Of a stretch of DNA of 64,000 bases, positions 1 to 7,688 are shown one piece after another. The DNA is from an uncultured Lachnospiraceae bacterium. GTDB lineage: Bacteria; Bacillota; Clostridia; Lachnospirales; Lachnospiraceae. Below the pieces are notes generated by a model that worked only from the letters and a program-made list of their open reading frames with translations, ran no database searches and was not told where the DNA came from. The stretch is from the NCBI GenBank assembly GCA_934320845.1, contig CAKRFU010000006.1:1-64000 (forward strand). Reading direction: 5' to 3'. Every line of letters starts with the position of its first letter. The stretch's first letter is position 1. Both the position numbers and the translations under genes were made by a program.

Positions 1-67
1 ATAGGGCAGAGGTGGAAGTGTGGTAACACATGCAGCTGACTGTCACTAATAGGTCGAGGGCTTGACC
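1..67 (+). rRNA. 23S ribosomal RNA, 3' end only
   Basis: The first bases match the conserved 3' end of bacterial 23S rRNA, with the ACTAATAGGTCGAGG stretch followed by CTTGACC, the strand that closes the terminal 23S stem. The gene begins outside the window. The exact 3' end is judged from that stem and may be off by a few bases. No 5S rRNA follows before the tRNA cluster. Confidence 0.92.
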
Positions 68-217
68 AAAGGAACGAGAGCACAGGGATGACATGAAGTA
101 TGCGAAGCATACGAATGACATGGAGCTCAAGTGCTTGAGTTAAGAACGAGTTTTTCTCTTGCAATCAAAAGGAAGTCATGATATAATTGATATACAGTTT
201 TTAGGGTATAAACCTAA

Positions 218-289
218 TCCTCGATAGCTCAATGGTAGAGCACACGGCTGTTAACCGTGGGGTTGTTGGTTCGAGCCCAACTCGGGGAG
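218..289 (+). tRNA. tRNA-Asn (anticodon GTT)
   Basis: The cloverleaf closes with acceptor strands TCCTCGA and TCGGGGA. The anticodon stem CACGG/CCGTG encloses CTGTTAA, giving GTT at 250-252, and the TTCGAGC T-loop is present. CCA is not encoded. It is the first tRNA after the 23S gene and is probably co-transcribed with it. Confidence 0.96.
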
Positions 290-311
290 TTTATTTTTTT
301 GCATAATATAT

Positions 312-384
<73 letters not shown>

Positions 385-397
385 TATAAAAAAGTAT

Positions 398-471
398 GGA
401 CCTTTAGCTCAGTTGGTTAGAGCAATCGGCTCATAACCGATCGGTCCAGGGTTCGAGTCCCTGAGGGTCCA
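398..471 (+). tRNA. tRNA with CAT anticodon (elongator Met, or Ile2)
   Basis: Acceptor strands are GGACCTT and AGGGTCC. The anticodon stem ATCGG/CCGAT encloses CTCATAA, giving CAT. The 5' half (GGACCTTTAGCTCAG) resembles both elongator tRNA-Met and the lysidine-modified tRNA-Ile2 of Firmicutes, so sequence alone does not settle the amino acid. It is not the initiator type, because the first acceptor pair is a normal G-C. Confidence 0.9.
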
Positions 472-488
472 CTAAAATTTAAATATTT

Positions 489-562
489 GGCCTGGTGGCT
501 CAGTTGGTTAGAGCGCCGCCCTGTCACGGCGGAGGTCGAGGGTTCGAATCCCTTCCGGGTCG
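489..562 (+). tRNA. tRNA-Asp (anticodon GTC)
   Basis: Acceptor strands are GGCCTGG and CCGGGTC, including G-T pairs. The anticodon stem CCGCC/GGCGG encloses CTGTCAC, giving GTC. The discriminator base is G, as expected for tRNA-Asp. Confidence 0.95.
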
Positions 563-617
563 TTTATCTTGTAGTTATTGACAGGATATGTTTTATATGA
601 TATATTTATATCACTGT

Positions 618-690
618 GGGATCTTAGCTCAGCTGGGAGAGCATCTGCCTTACAAGCAGAGGGTCACAGGTTCGAGCCCTGTAGGTCCCA
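618..690 (+). tRNA. tRNA-Val (anticodon TAC)
   Basis: Acceptor strands are GGGATCT and AGGTCCC. The anticodon stem TCTGC/GCAGA encloses CTTACAA, giving TAC. The discriminator is A. A 55-base spacer separates it from tRNA-Asp, the longest gap in the cluster. Confidence 0.96.
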
Positions 691-715
691 TTCATAACAA
701 TTTATATTGTTATAT

Positions 716-801
716 GCCGCAGTGGCGGAACTGGCAGACGCCCAGGACTTAAAATCCTGTGGGTAGTGATACCCGTACCGGTTCGATTCCGGTCTGCGGC
801 A
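716..801 (+). tRNA. tRNA-Leu (anticodon TAA)
   Basis: An 86-base class II tRNA with acceptor strands GCCGCAG and CTGCGGC. The anticodon stem CAGGA/TCCTG encloses CTTAAAA, giving TAA. The long variable arm (GGGTAGTGATACCC) is typical of tRNA-Leu. It is the last gene of the rRNA-tRNA operon. Confidence 0.96.
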
Positions 802-810
802 TTTTTATTA

Positions 811-855
811 GAAACTATAAGTCTTATAAAATAAGGTTTATAGTTTTTCTTTTTT
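811..855 (+). terminator. Rho-independent terminator of the rRNA-tRNA operon
   Basis: AAACTATAA followed by CTTAT pairs with ATAAG followed by TTTATAGTTT, and a T-rich run follows. It sits ten bases past tRNA-Leu. Confidence 0.8.
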
Positions 856-894
856 AAATGTATATTGGATATCATGCATTAGTCGGTGCATAAA

Positions 895-941
895 GAAGGC
901 AGAACTGTTAATCTTAAAAGATTGAAAGTTCTGCCTTTTCT
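895..941. terminator. Hairpin terminator, probably bidirectional
   Basis: AAGGCAGAACT and AGTTCTGCCTT form an 11-bp stem with a T-rich tail on the plus strand and an AAAG tract on the other side. It lies between the tRNA cluster and the 3' end of the leftward gene at 963, so it can end transcripts from both sides. Confidence 0.7.
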
Positions 942-962
942 TATAAGTTGTACAATTAGCTG

Positions 963-1424
963 TTAAAGAGAAAATATTGTGTCTAGCAGGCATGCAAATT
1001 CAAACAAAACAAATGGAAGGGTTAATAGAAAAGACAATATAAATATAATCCAATATTTAAAAGTTTTGTTTTCCTTTTTTTCATAGAACGATATAATCTG
1101 TTGTTTTATTAAGGAAATATATGAATATACAAAATAATTAGTCAAATCATTAGTCATAATAGGAGCAGTGCCTTTGGCATATTTATTTTTTGGGTATAAT
1201 TCAAAATTTGCAATCATATACTCATAGTTTTGCTGGCGTATAACAATATTGTTGATTATAAAAACATTGTTGTATTGATTGATATTTTCGGAATTTAAAG
1301 TGTTGTCAGTGTTATTAATATTATCATTATTAGTATTATTGTCAGTTTTATTGGTGCTACTAATTTTATTAAGATTGTTGTTTACAGTTTTATTTTTTGT
1401 AATAACTTTGTTTTCAGTTTCCAT
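963..1424 (-). CDS. Hypothetical membrane-anchored Asn-rich protein
   Basis: A 153-residue protein with no family I recognise. The first 55 residues are low-complexity, rich in Asn, Thr and Lys. A more ordinary segment follows with a QQNYEYMIANFELYP motif, and one strongly hydrophobic helix of about 22 residues lies near the C-terminus. That suggests a tail-anchored membrane protein with a disordered N-terminal arm. GGAGG lies eight bases upstream of the ATG, which supports translation. It is downstream of, and on the same strand as, the XRE-kinase pair, separated from it by 190 bases, so it may belong to that accessory block. Confidence 0.65.
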   Translation of the reverse strand: METENKVITKNKTVNNNLNKISSTNKTDNNTNNDNINNTDNTLNSENINQYNNVFIINNIVIRQQNYEYMIANFELYPKNKYAKGTAPIMTNDLTNYFVYSYISLIKQQIISFYEKKENKTFKYWIIFILSFLLTLPFVLFEFACLLDTIFSL

Positions 1425-1534
1425 TTTGAACCTCCATTTTTGTGAGATTACTCTCGGTATATTTTTAAAACAAATCCTTTAGGTTGGATTCACAATATAT
1501 TGTTTCTATTTTCTCATAGTACCACGCAGTGTAC

Positions 1535-1600
1535 GCACTGCGAAAATGTCATTATATATCAAAAATCCATCTCGAAAATCTTAGTTCAAAAGATTTCGAG
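1535..1600. repeat. Two adjacent inverted repeats in a leftward intergenic gap
   Basis: CGCAGTG and CACTGCG form a perfect 7-bp stem around TACG. Just downstream, CTCGAAAATCTT and AAAGATTTCGAG form an imperfect stem around AGTTC. Neither has a clear T run. They lie between the kinase gene and the gene ending at 963 and could be weak termination or processing signals. Confidence 0.4.
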
Positions 1601-1614
1601 AGTACATTAAAGTA

Positions 1615-2844
1615 TTATAATTGTGGGAACATAATTACAGATATAATTAACATTATGAGTAATATTAAAGAAATTTTGATTATATATCTCAGTCCCGGAA
1701 TGATACTGCAAAGGTATTTGTAACGTGGGATTCGATCGCCGATATAAAATAAATTACATCCAAAAAGGTATATTACAGCTATAAATATAGCAGAAAAAAT
1801 ATAAGTTTTTGTTCCGGCATTATCAAATATAAGCGATACGGGAACAAGTGCATATAAATGGAAAGCAATCATATTTTTTGGCGGATAATTTGTCTGAAAA
1901 CCCGGAAATTTTCTTATAATATTGAAAAATAATTTATCAGGATAAGACAATTCTTTTTCAATATCTTTTACAAGCTGCTGTATATTATGGTATCTTATCT
2001 CGTAGCTTGCGGTACATGTATTGAAAATATGATTTAACGTATAACTGCATATTTTAGAAAGTGAAGGTGCATTTTTGTCTTTGGGAGAACATCCTGTAAG
2101 CATAAAATATAACAAACAGCCGAGGGAGTATATATCAATACGGTCAGTAGCGTTTGTGAAATTCAAAATATCAGGTGCAGCATAATTGAGAGTACCAACA
2201 GCATGTGTAACAGTATGATTTTCATATTGTACATTGCGTGATATATCAAAATCAATCAGTTTGACAGATACCTGATTGTGTATGCCCTTAAATATTTTAA
2301 ACTCATTGTCCCAGTTAAATTTATCAGTGAGCAAGACATTTTTAGGCGAAATATCACCATGAATCATATGATTTTTATGAAGTACAGCCAATGCATCGCA
2401 GAGCTGATGAATTAAAATAAGTGCCTCTTTCTCCGAAAGACAGCCAAAGCTGTTTATGTATTGTTCAAGAGTAAGAAATCTTGTAGTAATTTTTTTGTCT
2501 TTTGGAAGTGAAGCATAATCAAGAGAAGACGGTTTGTCTATAAATTCGCTGATTGAAAGAGCATAATTAGGATTGTCTTTATCAGTAATAATTCCAAAAA
2601 CAGTTTCAAGGTGTGGATTCCAATTTTCGGATATTGTTTTATAAACAGGTAATTGTTCTTTGGAAAGCTCCTTAATAATGACACTTGATTTGTCCGGTGC
2701 CAGATTTAAGTGCTCATTTTTGATTTCTGCGAGGTAGGTGTGATAAAATTTTGATGAGTTGGTATTGTTGAGACAGTCGAGAAAATCAAAATCATAATAA
2801 AGTGAAAGCTCACCTTTGAAATGTTCAATTGTTTTTCCTAACAT
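1615..2844 (-). CDS. Atypical Ser/Thr protein kinase with C-terminal membrane segments
   Basis: A 409-residue Hanks-type kinase. The catalytic loop HGDISPKN is at 162-169, with Asp164 and Asn169 in place. The metal-binding motif reads DFD at 198-200 instead of DFG. An APD at 223-225 stands for APE, and the DIYSLGCLLYFMLTG helix is clear. Lys59 in a VIIKEL strand may be the ATP-binding lysine, but no glycine-rich loop is obvious. From about residue 325 there are three to four hydrophobic helices, so the kinase domain is cytoplasmic and tethered at its C-terminus without an extracellular sensor. The start overlaps the XRE gene by seven bases, implying translational coupling. Substrate unknown; activity is plausible but not certain. 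Confidence 0.85.
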   Translation of the reverse strand: MLGKTIEHFKGELSLYYDFDFLDCLNNTNSSKFYHTYLAEIKNEHLNLAPDKSSVIIKELSKEQLPVYKTISENWNPHLETVFGIITDKDNPNYALSISEFIDKPSSLDYASLPKDKKITTRFLTLEQYINSFGCLSEKEALILIHQLCDALAVLHKNHMIHGDISPKNVLLTDKFNWDNEFKIFKGIHNQVSVKLIDFDISRNVQYENHTVTHAVGTLNYAAPDILNFTNATDRIDIYSLGCLLYFMLTGCSPKDKNAPSLSKICSYTLNHIFNTCTASYEIRYHNIQQLVKDIEKELSYPDKLFFNIIRKFPGFQTNYPPKNMIAFHLYALVPVSLIFDNAGTKTYIFSAIFIAVIYLFGCNLFYIGDRIPRYKYLCSIIPGLRYIIKISLILLIMLIISVIMFPQL

Positions 2845-3260
2845 AACGTATCTAAATTTTCCTTTCCTAAATTTTCGTTTATTAAATCTAAATTAGAATG
2901 ATTTTTAATACCCTTCATTATGATGAAATCGCGTATATCTCTGGGATATAACTCACTTATTCCAAAATGCATAAGCGATTTTTGGGTTTTATCCACATCA
3001 TATCCGAGGGTAATAAAAATTGAAAGCAGCTTGTTACGATTTAGCTTCTTTTTGTTGCTAAGGAAATCGGAAAGATGGGACTGGGAAATGGAACATTCAG
3101 AAGCAAGTTTATTCATACTATATCCGGCAGCAGCTATATCATTTGCAAGTGCATGACGTAAGTCTTCCGGAGAGACAAAATCAATATCGTCTTCATTTAT
3201 TTCGTCATCTGATTTAATTTTTTGTAGAATTTCATCTGTATCTAAAGTTTTCTTTTTCAT
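2838..3260 (-). CDS. XRE-family helix-turn-helix protein
   Basis: A 140-residue protein with a Cro/CI-type DNA-binding fold at about residues 35-75; the recognition region is LASECSISQSHLSDFL. An acidic N-terminal arm precedes it and about 60 residues follow with no clear domain. AGGAAGGA upstream of the ATG fixes the start. It overlaps the kinase gene, so the two are one operon; the kinase may act on this regulator or on the proteins encoded divergently, which is inference. A 17-bp palindrome in the divergent gap is a candidate operator. Confidence 0.82.
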   Translation of the reverse strand: MKKKTLDTDEILQKIKSDDEINEDDIDFVSPEDLRHALANDIAAAGYSMNKLASECSISQSHLSDFLSNKKKLNRNKLLSIFITLGYDVDKTQKSLMHFGISELYPRDIRDFIIMKGIKNHSNLDLINENLGKENLDTLC

Positions 3261-3401
3261 AAGTGTTTAAATTCCTTCCTAGATATATTATTTGATAAAA
3301 TAATAGCATTGTAATTTGAAAATAGCAACATTCATGATATTATACTTGTCAGTAATATTAACAGAAAGACTATGGTTACTGTTTGAAATTGCGGTGTTTA
3401 G

Positions 3402-3418
3402 AGTGATAAATTATCACT
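3402..3418. promoter_or_regulatory. Candidate operator palindrome between divergent genes
   Basis: AGTGATAA-A-TTATCACT is a perfect 17-bp palindrome in the gap between the XRE gene and the gene starting at 3478. A second small palindrome (CACTGTCAGTG, 3415-3425) overlaps it. Its position and dyad symmetry suit an XRE dimer. Binding is inference. Confidence 0.5.
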
Positions 3419-3477
3419 GTCAGTGAATGAAATTTATTGCTAAAGGGAATATAATTGCAAAGAAAGGAAAAGAAAAA

Positions 3478-4239
3478 ATGGGAAAAAAGAGGAAAAAAAT
3501 AATTATTGTACTTGGAGTTATTACAGCCATTATTACAATTGCCGGTATGGGAGGCGTATTATTAACAAAAATAAAGCAAAAAAACGAGAATCCGCAAAAG
3601 ATTGAAAAATTGCTTGAACGAGAGAAAAACGGAAAGTTAAAAAATGGGAATATGTATGAGGCTACAGACGCAATGGAAGCACTTGATGCGATGATTCAGG
3701 CAGGAATGTATTCGGATGCAGAGCGCATAGCAAAGAAATATTTGAAAATTTATCCACAGGGCTATGCTATGAATACCTATTTAGAGGATGCATTGAAAGG
3801 AGAAAAAAAGTGGGATGAGTCAGCTAAAGTAAGTATTAGTTTCGCAAGAAAAAATTGGAAAATGGTCAATATAACAACGACACAATATATGTTTTATACC
3901 AGAATGAATGAGATTATTGACAAATTAAGCCCTGACATGAAAAAAGAAGCAGAGAAGTTTATGAAAGAAATTGAAGATAATGAAAAGCTTTACAGAAAAC
4001 TTGAGAAAGATAGGAAAAATAAAAAACTTAAAAAGGACAAATCAGAGATAGAAAAGCTTCTGAAGAATGGAGCAGCGAATGAAGACTTTTTTGTTATATA
4101 TATGGACTATCTTATTGAAACAAAACAAAAGGACAAAGCAAAAAAATATCTTGATGCTTATAAGAATAGGGATGGGTCGATATCGTATATCGTGGGTAAG
4201 GATGATATTAAAAGGTTTGAAAAGGAATTAGGGGAGTAG
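3478..4239 (+). CDS. Membrane-anchored helical (TPR-like) protein
   Basis: A 253-residue protein. Five basic residues are followed by one hydrophobic helix (about 8-30), so the rest is probably outside the membrane. The exported part is Lys/Glu-rich and helical, with a TPR-like stretch around AGMYSDAERIAKKYLKIYP. No catalytic motif is visible. The ATG at 3478 has GAAAGGAAAAG upstream; an in-frame ATG at 3427 lacks a ribosome site and would put a basic arm ahead of the anchor. It is divergent from the XRE-kinase operon and followed by another membrane protein. Function unknown. Confidence 0.7.
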   Translation: MGKKRKKIIIVLGVITAIITIAGMGGVLLTKIKQKNENPQKIEKLLEREKNGKLKNGNMYEATDAMEALDAMIQAGMYSDAERIAKKYLKIYPQGYAMNTYLEDALKGEKKWDESAKVSISFARKNWKMVNITTTQYMFYTRMNEIIDKLSPDMKKEAEKFMKEIEDNEKLYRKLEKDRKNKKLKKDKSEIEKLLKNGAANEDFFVIYMDYLIETKQKDKAKKYLDAYKNRDGSISYIVGKDDIKRFEKELGE

Positions 4240-4301
4240 AAAACATAAAAGATAGTGAGTAATTTGAAATTACATATAAACACGATACATGGAGGTACAT
4301 T

Positions 4302-5411
4302 ATGGAAGAAGTAAAAAAGGAAAAAAAGCCAGAAAAGGTATCACTTATAATTGGAATAGTGGCATTGTTGTTTAGCTGTTTGCAGCTTGGCTATTTAGGA
4401 ATTATAGGAATTATATTTGGGGTTAAATCATTTAAAAAAAAGGAACCCAAAAAAAGTAAGGCTGTAATAGGAATCGTATGTTCTGTATTGGCAATTCTTT
4501 TGTCTTTGGCGACATTAGGAAATGAAACTGATGATATAAATGGTAGTGATAAATCAGATATTTCTATAACAGACGAAAAATCTCAAAAGTTTGGGGAAAG
4601 TAAAAGTGAAAAAAATTTGAAAGTAACAGAAGAACCAATAAAGGTGGAAGAAAATGATAAAAAGATAATACAGGATGCATTAAAAAATGGTGATAAAGTA
4701 GTTTTAAAAAAATACAAAGCAAATAAAGTATCAAAATACGCTGTAGATATATTAGAAAATACAGAATTTAAGAATGATGGTGATTATAAAATAGTGAGTA
4801 ATGTATCTGAAACAATGAAAAAACTTTATCCAAAGGATGTTAATAGTGAAGAATATTCTTTAATAAGCTCAGCATACAATGATTATATTAATGCAAAAAA
4901 GCAAATGAAGAAGTCTGAATATGAAGATATAAAAGATGATTATAGTGAAGCAAAAGATATATTGGATAACTATTCTGAAATGACATTGGATGTACAATAT
5001 AGCATTGAGGATGATACATCTAAAATATTATCAGAACTTAAAGAAGCTATTACAGGAGAGCAAAAGGAGTATAAATATGTGTACTATGCAAATGGTATTA
5101 AACATATAGACTATGCAAATGATTTTATAGAAGATAATGAAGATGAGGAATATATTATTTATGCACATAATGCATTCCCGAAGAGTGGAGATTATACATT
5201 AAATCTTTATCCGACAGGCGATACAATGAAGATTGGAAATAATGGGTTTGAACGTAATGTAGCAACATATATGATAATTACTAAAGAGGATATAAAAAAG
5301 TGTAAAAGAATCGAAAAAATAGTAAGTGATTATGATGATTATAAAATAGTTAAAAAAGAATGTATTAAGTTAATGCGTACAGAATGTGGAAATCTGGAAA
5401 TACCGGATTGA
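4302..5411 (+). CDS. DUF4190-type membrane protein with extracellular domain
   Basis: A 369-residue protein. Residues 12-70 hold two hydrophobic segments around a GIIFGVKSFKKKEPKKSKA loop, the pattern of DUF4190 domains often found in front of exported Firmicutes proteins. A Ser/Asp/Lys-rich linker follows to about residue 125, then about 240 residues with no recognised domain. TGGAGG sits seven bases before the ATG. It is probably co-transcribed with the gene at 3478. Role unknown; the extracellular part may be a sensor or binding domain. Confidence 0.72.
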   Translation: MEEVKKEKKPEKVSLIIGIVALLFSCLQLGYLGIIGIIFGVKSFKKKEPKKSKAVIGIVCSVLAILLSLATLGNETDDINGSDKSDISITDEKSQKFGESKSEKNLKVTEEPIKVEENDKKIIQDALKNGDKVVLKKYKANKVSKYAVDILENTEFKNDGDYKIVSNVSETMKKLYPKDVNSEEYSLISSAYNDYINAKKQMKKSEYEDIKDDYSEAKDILDNYSEMTLDVQYSIEDDTSKILSELKEAITGEQKEYKYVYYANGIKHIDYANDFIEDNEDEEYIIYAHNAFPKSGDYTLNLYPTGDTMKIGNNGFERNVATYMIITKEDIKKCKRIEKIVSDYDDYKIVKKECIKLMRTECGNLEIPD

Positions 5412-5536
5412 TATATAATTTAAAAATATAAATAATATGGTGTGAAAAATTAGATTTTTTACACATAAAGTTTGTGTTTGCGCACACTTGGCACAAACTT
5501 GATATGCAAAAAACGTGTGCAGAAATGAGGATTAAG

Positions 5537-5956
5537 ATGAAGAGATTATCAAAATTTATTGGAATTATGTTGGCGTTAGTTGTTAGTTTTTCGTTTGCTG
5601 CAAATTCGGCAAGTGCAAAAAGTATATATTTTCCAGGGGAATACAAATGTGGAAATATAAAAGTAGGTATGTCAGGTTATACTGAAAAAGATAGTTATAA
5701 AAAAGGTGAAGAATGTGGAACAGTTACAATTAATGATGGTAAAAAGTGGAATTTTGTTCTTATAAAAATGGGGGCTAATGTATATAAAACAAATAGTAAA
5801 AATTGGGTGGATAAAAATGGTAATAGTTTTAAAGGATATTTAAAGATAACAGTAAAGAAAAAAACAATATCAATCAAAGCAAGTAATAAGAAGATGGAAA
5901 AGAAATTTTCAGGTTGGATAAAAACATATAAACTTAAATATCATTTTTATTCATAA
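5537..5956 (+). CDS. Small secreted protein with signal peptide
   Basis: A 139-residue protein. A basic start (MKRLSK), a hydrophobic core and ANSASA before Lys27 form a clear Sec signal peptide with a type I peptidase site. The mature part, about 113 residues, is rich in Lys, Gly and aromatics with alternating polar/hydrophobic stretches that look like beta strands; it contains two Cys residues. No family recognised. The start at 5537 is chosen because the signal peptide begins there and GAGG lies just upstream; a longer reading from 5474 would bury the signal sequence. It follows the two membrane proteins on the same strand. Confidence 0.7.
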   Translation: MKRLSKFIGIMLALVVSFSFAANSASAKSIYFPGEYKCGNIKVGMSGYTEKDSYKKGEECGTVTINDGKKWNFVLIKMGANVYKTNSKNWVDKNGNSFKGYLKITVKKKTISIKASNKKMEKKFSGWIKTYKLKYHFYS

Positions 5957-6001
5957 TATGTAAAAGTAGGCACAAAATATAATTATAAAATATGCTGCAT
6001 A

Positions 6002-6220
6002 TTACAATGTCTGGTCATTATCAGATGGGATATATAGAAGGACATCCTCTATATTGCAATGTAATATGCGGCATAAATCGTTTAGGGTAGTAGTGGTAAG
6101 AGGTTTATTTTTTCTGAGTTTATCTATAGTAGCACTTGAAATATGATGTTTTTTTATTAAAGTGTAGGTCGTTTCATTTGACATTTTGAGTGTTTTCCAA
6201 AAAGGGGTGTATTCAATCAT
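6002..6220 (-). CDS. Small XRE-family regulator, divergent to the 6.4-10.6 kb operon
   Basis: A 72-residue single-domain Cro/CI-type HTH protein. TTYTLIKKHHISSATIDKLR forms the helix-turn-helix, and the C-terminal LCRILHCNIEDVLLYIP is the hallmark end of the compact Firmicutes HTH family. The ATG at 6220 has TTGGAGA upstream; longer readings add residues with no HTH match. It faces the operon starting at about 6340, and the promoter in between carries a perfect inverted repeat, so it most likely represses that operon and perhaps itself. Confidence 0.85.
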   Translation of the reverse strand: MIEYTPFWKTLKMSNETTYTLIKKHHISSATIDKLRKNKPLTTTTLNDLCRILHCNIEDVLLYIPSDNDQTL

Positions 6221-6271
6221 ATAAAAATCTCCAATCTGATTATAAGAAAAGCATATGTGAAAGCCATAGAC

Positions 6272-6300
6272 TTGACTATAGTCATTAGAATGACTATAAT
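6272..6300 (+). promoter_or_regulatory. Promoter with built-in operator
   Basis: TTGACT-17 bp-TATAAT is a near-consensus sigma-A promoter reading right. The spacer and -10 contain a perfect inverted repeat, TATAGTCATT-AG-AATGACTATA (6277-6298). A dimer bound there would block polymerase, the layout expected for repression by the adjacent XRE protein. Confidence 0.75.
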
Positions 6301-6339
6301 AGGAGAAAAGTATACGGTGAGATGGAAAAGGATAATTGT

Positions 6340-6411
6340 ATGAGAGCAATGGGAATGGAAATTATCCTTAAAAATTGGATAAAAATGGATTTAGGCACAA
6401 ACACGAGGTGA
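6340..6411 (+). CDS. Possible 23-residue leader peptide
   Basis: ATG at 6340 is preceded by AAAGGAT and opens a 23-codon frame rich in Met, Ile and Lys. It ends at a TGA inside the GAGGTGA ribosome site of the next gene. This is the first frame after the repressed promoter. It may be a translated leader or may be chance. Confidence 0.3.
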   Translation: MRAMGMEIILKNWIKMDLGTNTR

Positions 6412-6416
6412 TTAGT

Positions 6417-6548
6417 ATGGAAAAGAAAAATGAAAAAATTAATGCTGTAAAACAATATATTGAAAATGTTGCCGGGATTTATACATCGTATAGTTATGGT
6501 GAAATTCCGAATAATATTAGAATTATTTGTGGAGAATTTGGAGAATAA
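6417..6548 (+). CDS. Hypothetical 43-residue protein
   Basis: ATG at 6417 has GAGGTGA six bases upstream. The 43-residue product (MEKKNEKINAVKQYIENVAG...) is amphipathic at the N-terminus and ends with CGEFGE. No family recognised. It is followed after 23 bases by the next gene of the operon, each gene having its own good ribosome site, which argues that it is real. Confidence 0.5.
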   Translation: MEKKNEKINAVKQYIENVAGIYTSYSYGEIPNNIRIICGEFGE

Positions 6549-6571
6549 ATAAGTTTGGAGGATGATATTGT

Positions 6572-7372
6572 ATGAATGTTGATACTGCAAAGATAAAAAA
6601 AATTGTTGATGATTTTAGTTATGAAAAGACAGGAAAGCATATTAATGATATGTTGGGTACAGCTGCGGCAAAAGGTGTGAAAAATGTTGTTATAGATATG
6701 GAAAGAAATACTGAAACTACAGATAACATTGAATGTGAATATAATCAAAATGAGTTGGTATTATTAGTTCCAGATGAGTTAAAGAAACAGATAGCATTAT
6801 CGATAGAATATTTTGTTAGTAGATTCGATAAAATTGAAGAAGCTTTTTCAGATATTGAGCGTAGTTTGGACAATGACAGATTTGCTAAAATAAGGTCTGC
6901 AAAATTTGAAGTTGAGAATATTGATGCTATGAAAGATTTGAGTCATATGTATGATGTTAGGACTAATCTTGATGAGGCTATACAATCATTATGGTCTGGA
7001 ATAAAAGATTTAGTTGTGGATATTAATAATATCCCCAAAGAAAGAAGAAAGAGGGTATTTAAAACAAAAATAAAAAAAACATTAAAAGATGTTCAAAATG
7101 GACGAGTAAAAGTAAAAATGCTAGTGATTGGTTTAGAGGTATATTCGGAGATTTCATTAAGATTGGATGAAAAACAAGTTGCAGAGAGAAAATTAAATGA
7201 GTATATTGAAAATTTGAAAAATATATATGGAAACGGAGGATTTGAAAGAGTTGAGCAATGGAATGAAAAAATGGACAAATATTGGGAAGATGGAATAAAA
7301 AATGAAATCATAAAATTAGAAAGTTATATAACAGAAATAGAACAGCAAAATAAAAAAATAGCAATAAATTAG
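6572..7372 (+). CDS. Hypothetical protein, helical, unknown operon
   Basis: A 266-residue, highly charged, mainly helical protein with no signal peptide or membrane segment, so presumably cytoplasmic. Residues 1-75 contain small-residue and beta-like patches (LGTAAAKGVKNVVIDME); the remainder reads as long helices, with a basic patch (NIPKERRKRVFKTKIKKTLK) in the middle. No family or catalytic motif recognised. GGAGGATG precedes the ATG. It is the first sizeable gene of an operon running to 10564. Confidence 0.72.
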   Translation: MNVDTAKIKKIVDDFSYEKTGKHINDMLGTAAAKGVKNVVIDMERNTETTDNIECEYNQNELVLLVPDELKKQIALSIEYFVSRFDKIEEAFSDIERSLDNDRFAKIRSAKFEVENIDAMKDLSHMYDVRTNLDEAIQSLWSGIKDLVVDINNIPKERRKRVFKTKIKKTLKDVQNGRVKVKMLVIGLEVYSEISLRLDEKQVAERKLNEYIENLKNIYGNGGFERVEQWNEKMDKYWEDGIKNEIIKLESYITEIEQQNKKIAIN

Positions 7373-7403
7373 ATATAGGTTGGTTTGATAGGAGGATACT
7401 AAA

Positions 7404-7649
7404 ATGAGTGATAAAAGTGATAAATATGAATATCAAGAAGCAAAAGCAGATGAGCTTAAATTACTGGGAGGGGTTATTGTCGCTGCCTGTAGTTTTTTTG
7501 GTTTGCTAAAGAAAGTTGGCGACAGTAATAAAGAGCTGCAAATAGCTAGAGATAAAGATGAATTAAATAGATTAAATTCAAAATTTTTTAAAACAACAAG
7601 TGATAAAAGAAGGATTGAAGAATTACAAAGGAACATAAAAAAAGGATAG
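7404..7649 (+). CDS. Small single-pass membrane protein
   Basis: An 81-residue protein: a charged N-terminus (YEYQEAKADELK), one hydrophobic stretch at about 20-36 (LLGGVIVAACSFFGLL), then a charged coiled-coil-like tail. A strong AGGAGG site lies upstream. It may be a membrane adaptor for its operon partners. No family recognised. Confidence 0.68.
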   Translation: MSDKSDKYEYQEAKADELKLLGGVIVAACSFFGLLKKVGDSNKELQIARDKDELNRLNSKFFKTTSDKRRIEELQRNIKKG

Positions 7650-7688
7650 AAATAGCAACAGTTATTAAATTTTATATGGAGAGTACAT

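Noticed and set aside
68..217. A 5S rRNA after the 23S end
   Set aside because: No 5S-like conserved stretch is present; the spacer looks like processing-stem sequence.
802..962. Attachment site of an integrated element at tRNA-Leu
   Set aside because: No direct repeat of the tRNA 3' end and no integrase were found in the window.
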